From the NCBI GenBank assembly GCA_963754265.1, contig CAVWFB010000017.1:1-64000 (forward strand): a stretch of DNA of 64,000 bases. Reading direction: 5' to 3'. The position numbers and the translations under genes were made by a program. The DNA is from AC-32 sp963754265. Lineage in GTDB: Bacteria; Actinomycetota; Thermoleophilia; Gaiellales; Gaiellaceae. The notes beneath the pieces were generated by a model that saw nothing but the letters and a program-made list of their open reading frames with translations, was not told the DNA's origin and did no database searches. Shown piece by piece: positions 51,211 through 59,158 of this stretch; the first letter of the stretch is position 1; the number at the start of each line of letters is the position of its first letter.

Positions 51211-53430
51211 TTGGTTGCTCATCTGCGTGGCGCGTTGCCGGCCGAGCGCATCAAGTTCCTGCTCCGACAGTCCAGCGCCGTCGGTGACAGCGCAGCGGTC
51301 AAGAGCGCGGCACGCGCGGCGATCGTCATGCCGGCGGTGTTCGCGTTTGCGGACAAGGTAATCGGGCAGCCGCAGACCTCGCTCTTCGCGGCCTTCGGCT
51401 CGTTCGCGCTACTCGTTCTCGTCGAGTTCACAGGCCCGCCGCAGACTCGCCTCGTCGCGTACCTCGCGCTTGCGTGCGTCGGTGTCGCCTTCACCACGCT
51501 CGGGACGCTCTGCTCGCGACACGCCTGGCTCGCGGCCGGTGCGATGGCGATCGTCGGCTTTGTGACGCTCTTCGCGGGCGTCATCAACGGCTACTTCGCG
51601 GCGGCCGCGACCGGTGCCCTCCTGACGTTTGTCCTACCGGTGACGCTTCCGGCGCCGAACTCGGCCATCCCGGAGCGCCTCGAAGGGTGGGGGCTGGCGG
51701 CAGCCGCCGGCATTTCCGCACTGATGCTGCTCTGGCCGCCTCGTCGGCGGGCCGACTTGCAACGCGAGGCCGCCGGGGCACTGCGTGCCGTTGCCGACCA
51801 CCTCGACGCCGACCGCGAGAGCTGGGCAGAACGTGCACGTGTTGCGCGCGCGTCCGTCGACGCTCTGGGGCGGCGTCTCCTCGGGGCCCAGCACCGCCCA
51901 ACCGGCCCGACCGGCCCGATGGCGGCCCTTGCCTCGCTTCCCGACGAGCTCGACTGGCTCCTCTCTTTCCTCACACCCGCTCCGGAAGTGCAGCTCGAGC
52001 TCGCCTGCGCGGAAGACGCCGAAGCGCTGGCGGCGGCCGCACAAGTGCTTCGTGCGAGCGCGGAGAGACTCCAGGGCCTCAACGGGCAGCCAGATTTCCA
52101 GCGACTCGAAACGGCGCGCGATGCCGTCGCACGCGCGCTCATGCGAAGGCTGCCGGAGCTGCCGGCCGACACCCCGGCGGGACAGGTGCCGCGGGCGCTC
52201 GACGCGCCGTTCCGAATTCGCGCGCTGACCTACGCGGCGCGCCAGGCTGCGGCCTACGGACTGTTAGCGAGCGGAGCCGAGGTACCCGAGCTCGACCACG
52301 TCGATGTCGCCCAGCCTCCGGCCGCCCTCGCCGCCCTCGACGCCACCGAACGGCTGGCGATCGAGCACGCCAGCGTCAGATCGGTGTGGTTCCGAAACAG
52401 CCTCCGCGGCGCAGTCGGGCTCGCGGTCGCGGTCTACATCGCCCAACGGACGGGGCTTCAGCACGGCTTCTGGGTTGTCCTCGGGACGCTCTCCGTCCTG
52501 CGCTCGAACGCGCTCGGCACCGGCTGGTCGATTGTCAGCGCGCTCGCCGGCACCGCCGTCGGAATCGTCCTCGGGGCGTTGCTCGTGATTGGCATCGGGA
52601 CGCACGAGGCGATGCTCTGGGGCGTGCTTCCGGTGGCGGTGTTCCTGGCCGCCTACGCGCCGCGGGCGATCTCGTTCGCCGCCGGCCAGGCGGGGTTCAC
52701 GGTCGTCCTGTTCGTACTCTTCAACATCATCCAGCCGGTCGGCTGGAGCGTTGGCCTGGTTCGGTTCGAGGATGTCGCCATCGGCTTCGCGATCAGCCTG
52801 CTGGTCGGCCTCCTCTTCTGGCCCCGGGGCGCCGCCGCCCTTCTGCTCGATGGGCTCGCGACCGCGTACGCGCGCGGCGCCGACTACGTTGTCGCGACAG
52901 CACTGCGGCTGAGCGAAGGAGGCTCCGACGACGCCGCCCGTGCCGGGCGCGCCGCGGACGCTGCTCTCCATCGCCTCGACGATGCGTTTCGGCAATACCT
53001 CGCCGAGCGCTCCGCCACGGCATACGCCGTTGAGGATGTCGCAGCGCTTGTCGGCGGCGCGGCGCGCGTCCGCCGCGCCGGCCAATCGCTCGCCGCGCTC
53101 GGACGGATGACGGAAGCCAACACGCACCTCGAGCGCTGCGCCCGCCACCTCGATGGCGAGCTCCAGGCGCTCCAAGCCTGGTACACCTCGTTCGGATCCG
53201 CGCTGATCAAGCGACGCCAGGTGCCGCCGCCACACACCCGCGACGCCGACGGCCGCAGCCGACTACTCACCTGCGTGCGCGACGTCGCGCGCGGCCGAGA
53301 CAAAGCGACGGTCGAGGCCGCGCTGGTGCTGCTCTGGTCGAGTCAGCATCTCGAGAATCTCTGGCGCCTCGAGGCACACCTGGCGGAGCGCGCCAACGCC
53401 ACACGGACAGCTGCAACGGCAGCGGAATGA
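51211..53430 (+). CDS. FUSC-family membrane protein (aromatic acid exporter-like)
   Basis: 739 residues from TTG 51,211. Two membrane halves of about five to six helices each (LFAAFGSFALLVLVEFTGPP, GAMAIVGFVTLFAGVINGYF ; SLRGAVGLAVAVYIAQRTGL, GFWVVLGTLSVLRSNALGTG WSIVSALAGTAVGIVLGALL) separated by and followed by large soluble helical regions. FUSC proteins such as AaeB export aromatic acids or act in fusaric-acid resistance. It is by far the longest gene in the repeat array, filling the 2.6-kb unit R9-R10 with the GNAT fragment. Confidence 0.85.
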   Translation: MVAHLRGALPAERIKFLLRQSSAVGDSAAVKSAARAAIVMPAVFAFADKVIGQPQTSLFAAFGSFALLVLVEFTGPPQTRLVAYLALACVGVAFTTLGTLCSRHAWLAAGAMAIVGFVTLFAGVINGYFAAAATGALLTFVLPVTLPAPNSAIPERLEGWGLAAAAGISALMLLWPPRRRADLQREAAGALRAVADHLDADRESWAERARVARASVDALGRRLLGAQHRPTGPTGPMAALASLPDELDWLLSFLTPAPEVQLELACAEDAEALAAAAQVLRASAERLQGLNGQPDFQRLETARDAVARALMRRLPELPADTPAGQVPRALDAPFRIRALTYAARQAAAYGLLASGAEVPELDHVDVAQPPAALAALDATERLAIEHASVRSVWFRNSLRGAVGLAVAVYIAQRTGLQHGFWVVLGTLSVLRSNALGTGWSIVSALAGTAVGIVLGALLVIGIGTHEAMLWGVLPVAVFLAAYAPRAISFAAGQAGFTVVLFVLFNIIQPVGWSVGLVRFEDVAIGFAISLLVGLLFWPRGAAALLLDGLATAYARGADYVVATALRLSEGGSDDAARAGRAADAALHRLDDAFRQYLAERSATAYAVEDVAALVGGAARVRRAGQSLAALGRMTEANTHLERCARHLDGELQALQAWYTSFGSALIKRRQVPPPHTRDADGRSRLLTCVRDVARGRDKATVEAALVLLWSSQHLENLWRLEAHLAERANATRTAATAAE

Positions 53431-53784
53431 CTCGACACCCGAGCCGCTGCGAACCTCGAGCTCACGGACGGGCAATCGCGCGGGTTCGTCGCAGTCGCGC
53501 TGAAGGCGTTCCACGAAGGCATGGGCGTGATCGAGATCATCGGCGTCGACCCCCACCGCCAGCGGCGCGGCATCAGTTCCAGGCTCACTGAGCACGCCAC
53601 CGAGCACATGCAACGGTGTCGCATGGACATCGTGGTCGTCGAGACCGGCGGCGCTCCCGGCCACGGACCTGCGCGGGCGGCATACGAAGCCGCCGGCTTC
53701 ACGCTGCTCCCGATCGCCCGCTATTTTCCGAATGCTCGGGTGACATTCCGGAACGCTGGCCCATGCGACGGTCGATCGCGCTAG
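53431..53784 (+). pseudogene. GNAT acetyltransferase remnant, no start, C-terminus overwritten by repeat R10
   Basis: Directly after the FUSC stop, in the same frame, reads SRGFVAVALKAFHEGMGVIE IIGVDPHRQRRGISSRLTEH (acetyl-CoA loop Q-R-R-G-I-S) and HGPARAAYEAAGFTLLPIAR YF. The N-terminal third and any start codon are missing. After ARYF the frame enters the repeat, which supplies VTFRNAGPCDG and the stop. It is a truncated acetyltransferase left behind at a repeat boundary. Confidence 0.65.
53736..53770 (+). repeat. array repeat R10
   Basis: TCGGGTGACATTCCGGAACG followed by CTGGCCCATGCGACG. Confidence 0.85.
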
Positions 53785-54242
53785 CCCAACGCCTTGACCA
53801 TGATGAGACACGGGTTCGCCTCGCCCCAGAACGCAGTCGTCTCCTCCAGGCCCATGAAGCCGAGCGCCTCGTAGAAGGACCGTGTCCGGGCGTAGTAGAC
53901 GTCGGGATCAGATGGGCCAAGCGTCTTCACCTGCAGGAGGCGGGTCCCGTTGGCCGTAACCTGGGCTGCCGCAGCGTCAAGTAACTCTCGTCCAACTCCG
54001 CGACGGTGCCTGTCGGGAAGCACGCCCATTGCCACGATTTCCGCCGAGCCGGCCGTGTGCTGCTTGATCGTGAGAAAGCCAACATCGCGCGTTGCCTCCG
54101 AAGCGATCAGCGTCGGCAGCGTCGTCGCTGCCTCCACGTACTGGAGCAGCGACTCTTCGAGGCCAAACCACTCCGGCAGTGCACGCATCACCGCCTCGGC
54201 AACACGAGCCGCGCGTTCACCACTGCAAGCCCGCTCAATCAC
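53781..54242 (-). CDS. GNAT-family N-acetyltransferase, array gene
   Basis: 153 residues. TLPTLIASEATRDVGFLTIK, EIVAMGVLPDRHRRGVGREL LDAAAAQ (acetyl-CoA motif R-R-G-V-G) and YYARTRSFYEALGFMGLEET AFWGEANPCLIMVKAL. A complete GNAT domain; substrate unknown. Minus strand, alone between R10 and R11. Confidence 0.87.
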   Translation of the reverse strand: MIERACSGERAARVAEAVMRALPEWFGLEESLLQYVEAATTLPTLIASEATRDVGFLTIKQHTAGSAEIVAMGVLPDRHRRGVGRELLDAAAAQVTANGTRLLQVKTLGPSDPDVYYARTRSFYEALGFMGLEETTAFWGEANPCLIMVKALG

Positions 54243-54273
54243 ACCACTGATGGTACGGCCGGTCTACAGGCGT

Positions 54274-54307
54274 TGGGGGACATTCCCGAACACTGGCCCG
54301 GGCGACT
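54274..54307 (+). repeat. array repeat R11
   Basis: TGGGGGACATTCCCGAACAC followed by TGGCCCGGGCGACT. Confidence 0.85.
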
Positions 54308-54368
54308 CCTCAGTCGCCTCACTAACCTCTCCGCACGCACAACAGCAAGCAAGAAAGGACTGAAGAAG

Positions 54369-55200
54369 ATGGCTGGCAAGAGGGTTTGGTTCATCACCGG
54401 TGCCGGCCGCGGGATGGGCGTCGACATCGCACAGACCGCCCTCGCCGGCGGCCACGCAGTCGTCGCCACCGGCCGCAACATCGAAGCTGTGACCGAAGCT
54501 CTCGGCGAGACTGACGACCTGCTCGTCGTCGAGCTCGACATCACAAGCCTCGAGTCGGCGGAGGCGGCGGTGCAGGCGGTGCTCGAGCGGTTCGGCCGTA
54601 TCGACGTGCTGGTCAACAACGCCGGCAACTTCTACGCCGGCTTCTTCGAGGAGCTGACGCCGGAGCAGATCGAGCGGTCGCTGACGACGAACCTTGTCGG
54701 CCGATGAACGTCACGCGCGCGGTGCTGCCCGTGATGCGCAGGCAGCGGTCGGGGAATATCGTCACGATCACGTGACAGCCGGCATCGTCGGGCAGGAGTT
54801 TGTCGGCTACGCCGCCGCGAAGTTCGGGGTTGAGGGATGGATGGAGTCGCTGCGGTTCGAGGTCCAGCCGTTCGGCATCCACACCACGATCGTGGAGCCG
54901 GGTTTCTTCCGCACCGAGCTACTCGAAAAGGAGTCAACGGCCTACGCCGACTTGTCGATCGACGACTACGCCGAGCGCACCGCCCAGACCCGGCCCGCCT
55001 GGGAGGCGATGAGCGGCAAGCAGGGCGGTGACCCCGCGAAGCTCGCGAGGGCTCTGGTCACCGTCGTCGACCGGGAGCAGCCGCCGCTGCGCTGGGTTGC
55101 AGGCGCCGACGCGGTCGAGACCGTCGAGCAGAAGGCCAACGACCTGCTCGCCAGGTCGATGCCTACCGCGACTTATCTCTCCTCGCGTTCCTCCAGGTGA
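54369..55200 (+). pseudogene. short-chain dehydrogenase, two frameshifts, array gene
   Basis: Classical SDR. Frame 1: VWFITGAGRGMGVDIAQTAL (NAD-binding TGxxxGxG), IDVLVNNAGNFYAGFFEELT. One base is lost near 54,705 (LVGR to PMNVTRAVLPVMRRQRSGNI), and another near 54,773 (VTIT then TAGIVGQEFVGYAAAKFGVE with catalytic YxxxK). The rest, FEVQPFGIHTTIVEPGFFRT ELLEKE, is intact. The TGA at 55,198 that ends it lies inside repeat R12. Alone between R11 and R12. Confidence 0.75.
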
Positions 55201-55226
55201 CATTCCCGCACGCTGGCCCACGCGAG
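55195..55226 (+). repeat. array repeat R12
   Basis: AGGTGACATTCCCGCACGCT followed by GGCCCACGCGAG. Its TGA is the stop codon of the SDR frame. Confidence 0.85.
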
Positions 55227-55261
55227 GCCACATTGACGACGTAGATAACCTCTGGTCAGGC

Positions 55262-55597
55262 GTGGACGAAGAGGTCATCCCGGTCCTGTATGTCGAGGAC
55301 GCTGCTCGGGCTGTCTCGTGGTACGAGCGGCTCGGATTCCGCAAGGAATGGGATCACCAGTTCGAGCCGGGGTTTCCGTGGTTCCTATCGGTCGCGCGAG
55401 GGAGCGTCCACCTCTATCTCTCGGAACACAAGGGTGACGCCCGTCCCAACACGCTCATCCACCTCTACGTCAACGACATCGACGTCGTCTCACACGAGTT
55501 CGGGATTCCCGTCGATGAAGAAGGTCTTGCTGGCCGCGAGTGCGACCTTGAAGATCCGGATGGGAACCGACTGCGCGTAGCGACTCGGCGCTCCTGA
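55262..55597 (+). CDS. VOC-family protein (bleomycin-resistance-like), array gene
   Basis: 111 residues from GTG 55,262. VIPVLYVEDAARAVSWYERL GF, WFLSVARGSVHLYLSEHKGD and RECDLEDPDGNRLRVAT are the standard VOC/bleomycin-resistance fold, including the dimer strand. It might sequester or modify a hydrophobic compound; substrate unknown. Confidence 0.85.
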   Translation: MDEEVIPVLYVEDAARAVSWYERLGFRKEWDHQFEPGFPWFLSVARGSVHLYLSEHKGDARPNTLIHLYVNDIDVVSHEFGIPVDEEGLAGRECDLEDPDGNRLRVATRRS

Positions 55598-55610
55598 CCA
55601 CGAAGGTCAC

Positions 55611-56276
55611 CTACCGGACGTCGGCCTCGAGCTTGTGCTCGAGCTCACGGAGTCGCCGACCCAGTGGCATCTTCGAGGCCCTGTCGGTGTGCAAGGTGTC
55701 GAGCGCACAGGCCAGGAAGCACGCCGCGCCCAGCGATGTGTTCCAGTTGGCCGCCGCCTGGTCGAGCATCGACCCGGTCGACGGAACGACGTAGCCGGCG
55801 ACAGCGGAGATTCCGAAGAAGACGCAGCCGAGCAGGTTGACTGCCGGCTGCCACCATCCCGCGCCGCCGCGCACCGGCAACCATCCATGACGCGCGGAGG
55901 CGCGGTAGGCAATCGCGCCAGACACGAGGAAGCAGATTGACCCGCGCCAATCGGGCCGCCAGACGAGCTTGTTGTACTCGGGGCTCGTCAGGGCGGTGTG
56001 CATCGCTTGGTACGTCGTGACGTTGAAGAACAGCGTGCCGGCGGATTGGATGATGGCGGCCCACCACGCCGCACCTCCGCCACCGGGGGAGTGCCGTTCG
56101 GACCAGGCCAGCCAGCTCTGTAGCCCTCCGCCGGCGGTGAACAGGATCGAGCCGATGAAGAAGGTGACGGCGTCGGCCGAGTCGCCGACCAGCTGCGCGT
56201 AGCCGGGGAACGGGCCAATGAGGAAGCACGTCGACCCAAGAGCAAAGCAGAGGGCCATCCAACGCGAGCGGCTCAT
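55611..56276 (-). CDS. YrhK-like multispanning membrane protein
   Basis: 221 residues. Six or so helices: WMALCFALGSTCFLIGPFPG YAQL, AVTFFIGSILFTAGGGLQSW, AWWAAIIQSAGTLFFNVTTY, WRGSICFLVSGAIAYRASAR and LLGCVFFGISAVAGYVVPST. The paired FLIGSxxF-type segments are typical of YrhK domains. Function unknown. Confidence 0.65.
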   Translation of the reverse strand: MSRSRWMALCFALGSTCFLIGPFPGYAQLVGDSADAVTFFIGSILFTAGGGLQSWLAWSERHSPGGGGAAWWAAIIQSAGTLFFNVTTYQAMHTALTSPEYNKLVWRPDWRGSICFLVSGAIAYRASARHGWLPVRGGAGWWQPAVNLLGCVFFGISAVAGYVVPSTGSMLDQAAANWNTSLGAACFLACALDTLHTDRASKMPLGRRLRELEHKLEADVR

Positions 56277-56381
56277 GATCCGACGCTCGCTCTGTCCGAT
56301 CCGTCCTGTTGTCCCACCGGGTTTCCGCCGACCTTTTTCACCTATGCACCCTGCCGCCGCCGTCTTCGGCCGTCACGCGGG

Positions 56382-56837
56382 TCACTCACCGCGCGCTAGG
56401 ACTCCCAACCGCTCGTGGTCGATGGGATGCACCAGCGCGTCCGCATGACGATGCACGAGCTCCCACTCCGATTCTGCAGTGCGCCGGAAGACCCACGTCA
56501 CGCGCAGCGACCAGTCCTGCTCCGGGAGATCCCCGATCGTCCCGTGCTGTCGCTCGATGACGACGAGCACCGCCAAGTCGCCGGACGTGTAGGTCTCCAA
56601 GACCTCGACCTTCGCCTCGCCGCCGCGAAAGAACTGCGCTAGAGCATCCAACGCCCCGTCCGAGTCGTCGAATCCTCGCGCCGGGTCGCCACCGTACGGC
56701 GACATGAGCGTGTAGTCGTCCGCGTGCTTGATCCGGGCGGCATAGCCCTTGATATCGCCCGAAATCAGGGCCTGCGCCGCCTCGGTTATCCGTTGGACGA
56801 GCGCGGCCAGCTCCTGGTCGGTCACCGTGCGAGACAA
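56382..56837 (-). CDS. SnoaL/NTF2-like domain protein
   Basis: 151 residues from TTG 56,837, 8 nt after a GGGAGG ribosome site. LVQRITEAAQALISGDIKGY, ARIKHADDYTLMSPYGGDPA and WVFRRTAESEWELVHRHADA form an NTF2-like cone fold (ketosteroid isomerase/SnoaL superfamily). Possibly a calcium/calmodulin-association-like domain or small hydrolase. Substrate unknown. The ribosome site of this gene lies at the end of the preceding minus-strand GNAT gene, giving a two-gene unit. Confidence 0.75.
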   Translation of the reverse strand: MSRTVTDQELAALVQRITEAAQALISGDIKGYAARIKHADDYTLMSPYGGDPARGFDDSDGALDALAQFFRGGEAKVEVLETYTSGDLAVLVVIERQHGTIGDLPEQDWSLRVTWVFRRTAESEWELVHRHADALVHPIDHERLGVLARGE

Positions 56838-56859
56838 GGACCCCACCTCCCTGGCGTCG

Positions 56860-57309
56860 TTATTCGAGGGTGAGGAGCATGACAATCTCGCCCTCTTCCA
56901 CTTCGCCGGTGTCAACGAAGCCAAAGCGTGTGTAGAAGGACTGCGGCGAGTGCTCGCCCGGGTGGTAGCTGAGCTTCATCTCCTTGACGCCGTCCTGCCG
57001 TGCTTCCTCTACGAGCAGTTCGAGTGCGCGACGGCCGTACCCCTTTCCCTGGCGGCCGGCGTCGATCATGAAGCGCCAGACCCAGAACTCCTTCGGCGGG
57101 TCTCGGAACGCCATGACGAACCCCACGGGATCGTCATCGGCATAGATGGCACGAAACCAGGCCCGTGGCTCGAAATGAGCCTCGGCGATCGAGCGTGCGT
57201 TCGTGGCGACGTACGGCTCCTGCTCGGGCTCGACCGCGAGATCGAGCACCGCCCGTAGCGAGTCCCGTGTGATCTCGCGAAGTTCGACCCCGGCGGCCAT
57301 CTCTGGCAT
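56860..57309 (-). CDS. GNAT acetyltransferase, spermidine/diamine acetyltransferase-like
   Basis: 149 residues. VELREITRDSLRAVLDLAVE, YADDDPVGFVMAFRDPPKEF WVWRFMIDAGRQGKGYGRRA (Q-x-K-G-Y-G acetyl-CoA loop) and LSYHPGEHSPQSFYTRFGFV DTGE. It resembles bacterial Bltd/SpeG diamine acetyltransferases by the WRFMID-x-QGKGYG pattern. Substrate inferred. Upstream is the MFS efflux gene on the same strand, separated by R13. Confidence 0.82.
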   Translation of the reverse strand: MPEMAAGVELREITRDSLRAVLDLAVEPEQEPYVATNARSIAEAHFEPRAWFRAIYADDDPVGFVMAFRDPPKEFWVWRFMIDAGRQGKGYGRRALELLVEEARQDGVKEMKLSYHPGEHSPQSFYTRFGFVDTGEVEEGEIVMLLTLE

Positions 57310-57335
57310 CTGACCAGATTGGCGGCGCTCTCGTC

Positions 57336-57366
57336 TGAGGTTGCCGCACACCGGTCCAGACGAGTC
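57336..57366 (+). repeat. array repeat R13 (degenerate)
   Basis: TGAGGTTGCCGCACACCGGT followed by CCAGACGAG. Only the right half matches well. Confidence 0.5.
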
Positions 57367-57374
57367 CACCCAGA

Positions 57375-58976
57375 TCAGCCGAGAGCTAGACCTTCGGTGG
57401 AGCTGGACGGCGTTGGGTCTGGCAGACGTCGCATGCGTAAGGCGTTGAGCACGCCGAGCAGGCTGGCGAGAAGCGGCACGAGCAGGGCCAGCTGGAGGGA
57501 ACGGTCTCGTGCTTCCTTGTTGATGCGGAGGATCTCTGCCTGGACGTCCTGTGGTTCCTCTGCAAGCAGCGGTGCCAGCTGAGCGTTGCTCATCACTTCT
57601 GCGTCGTGCTCGAGCGTGTCCGAGATCTGCTGCTGCTGTGCGGGTGGGATCACCTTGCTCTCGTTGACGAGGTTGGTGAAGTCGAAGGCGAGGAATGCGA
57701 GCAAGATCCCGCCGGCCATCGCCAGTCCGAACGAGAGCCCGAACGAGCCGGCGGCGGAGTTCACCCCGGCTGCCTCGCTGACCCGCTCCTCCTCGATCGG
57801 GGACAGCGTGTAGTTGTTGAGCTGCGATACGAGCAGACCCAGCCCCGAGCCGGTGATCAGCAACGGAACGAAGAGCGCCCAGCCACTGTCCGCTCGGGGC
57901 ACGATCGGGATGATCAGGGCCATGCCCAGCGTGGCGAGAGCGAACCCGGTCAGGACGATGGTGCTCGGGCGCCGATTGCCCGCCTTCCGTCCGGCGAGCA
58001 AGGCCACTCCAAACATGCTCAGAGAAAGAGGGGCCAGCGACAGTCCCGCTTCCAGCGCGTTGTACTCCAACGTCATCTGCAGGAAAATCGGGAGCGCGAT
58101 CATGGCGCCGCCCAACGTGATCTGCTGCAACAGCTGCCCGGAGACCCCGACCGTGAAGTGCGGGAACCGGAACAGACCCGGATCGAGCAGCGTCGTCTTC
58201 CCTTCCCGCTTGCGACGCACGAGCCACCACGCCAGGACCGCGAGAGCGATGGCTCCGATCGCGATTGTCAAGCCGACGTAGGTGCCTCCCTCCTGCCAGA
58301 CGAGGATGCCGAGAACGACCCCGCCCATCCCGATGACCGAGAGGATCGCGCCGACAACGTCGACTTGGCGAGGCCCCGTGTAGACCACGTCGCGGACGAG
58401 CTTGATCTGAGAGAGCACGACCGCGATGACGACGACCTCGAGCAGGAAGCCGACGCGCCATGACAGGTACGTGGTCACAAAGCCGCCCAGCAACGGGCCC
58501 ACCGCTGCGGCGATCGCTGCGGACGCTCCGACCAGCGCGTACGCGTGCGTGCGGGCCGCGCCGTCGAAGTTGCCGTGGATCAGCGACTGCATCGCCGGCA
58601 GCAGCAGCGATGCCCCGAGCCCGCCGATGATCGCCCAGAAAACGATGATCGCGGTCAGGTCCTGCGCGAGCGTCATTGCCAGGGCGCCGATCGCATAGGC
58701 CAGGAGACCCAGTACGTATGCCCGCTTGCGCCCAATCAGATCGCCGACCTTGCTGCTGATCAGGATGAACGCCGCCGAGACCAGCGCCTCGAGCGCGATC
58801 GCCGACTGCACCCCGCTCACGGTGGTGTTCAGGTCCGCGACTACCGCCGAGATCGACACGTTCATCAGCGACGTGTCCACGACAAGCACGAACATCGCCA
58901 TCGCCAACAGAACGGCGAGCCTAGGACTGGCGGAGCTTCCCTCCGCGGGGACGACGCTGTTATCGACCTCGCTCAT
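57375..58976 (-). CDS. DHA2-family MFS drug/proton antiporter
   Basis: 533 residues with 14 predicted helices. LLAMAMFVLVVDTSLMNVSI (motif D1 of DHA2), VGDLIGRKRAYVLGLLAYAI (motif A-like GDxxGRKR), VGASAAIAAAVGPLLGGFVT TYLSWR (motif C) and a C-terminal NEARD-like tail. Exports drugs or dyes at the cytoplasmic membrane. ATG 58,976 precedes a normal-looking start. It is the last gene flanked by the repeats. Confidence 0.88.
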   Translation of the reverse strand: MSEVDNSVVPAEGSSASPRLAVLLAMAMFVLVVDTSLMNVSISAVVADLNTTVSGVQSAIALEALVSAAFILISSKVGDLIGRKRAYVLGLLAYAIGALAMTLAQDLTAIIVFWAIIGGLGASLLLPAMQSLIHGNFDGAARTHAYALVGASAAIAAAVGPLLGGFVTTYLSWRVGFLLEVVVIAVVLSQIKLVRDVVYTGPRQVDVVGAILSVIGMGGVVLGILVWQEGGTYVGLTIAIGAIALAVLAWWLVRRKREGKTTLLDPGLFRFPHFTVGVSGQLLQQITLGGAMIALPIFLQMTLEYNALEAGLSLAPLSLSMFGVALLAGRKAGNRRPSTIVLTGFALATLGMALIIPIVPRADSGWALFVPLLITGSGLGLLVSQLNNYTLSPIEEERVSEAAGVNSAAGSFGLSFGLAMAGGILLAFLAFDFTNLVNESKVIPPAQQQQISDTLEHDAEVMSNAQLAPLLAEEPQDVQAEILRINKEARDRSLQLALLVPLLASLLGVLNALRMRRLPDPTPSSSTEGLALG

Positions 58977-59090
58977 ACGCGATCCGCGCTCCCGCCCTCA
59001 TGATCGTCGACTCCGACCGTGCTAGCCGCGCTTGACGTGACGCGGATCGTATGAGATCGACCGGAGTGCGCAGTCGCCGTCACGGGCACA

Positions 59091-59124
59091 CGGGAACGCA
59101 ACTCCCGCACGCCGGCCCAGGCGA
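59091..59124 (+). repeat. array repeat R14 (divergent)
   Basis: CGGGAACGCAACTCCCGCAC followed by GCCGGCCCAGGCGA. Right edge of the array, 35 bp before the next gene. Confidence 0.65.
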
Positions 59125-59158
59125 AATGGCCGCGAGGTACTAGGGTCCTGCGGGCTCG

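Noticed and set aside
47547..55226. Repeats as transcription terminators
   Set aside because: Orientation does not follow gene direction, stems are not conserved and there is no U-run.
45843..59124. CRISPR array
   Set aside because: Repeats are 300-2,600 bp apart with genes between them and vary in sequence; no short uniform spacers.
45843..59124. Classical integron attC sites
   Set aside because: No conserved GTTRRRY/RYYYAAC boxes and no consistent long inverted arms; only R2 and R3 fold clearly. Kept as an integron-like hypothesis only.
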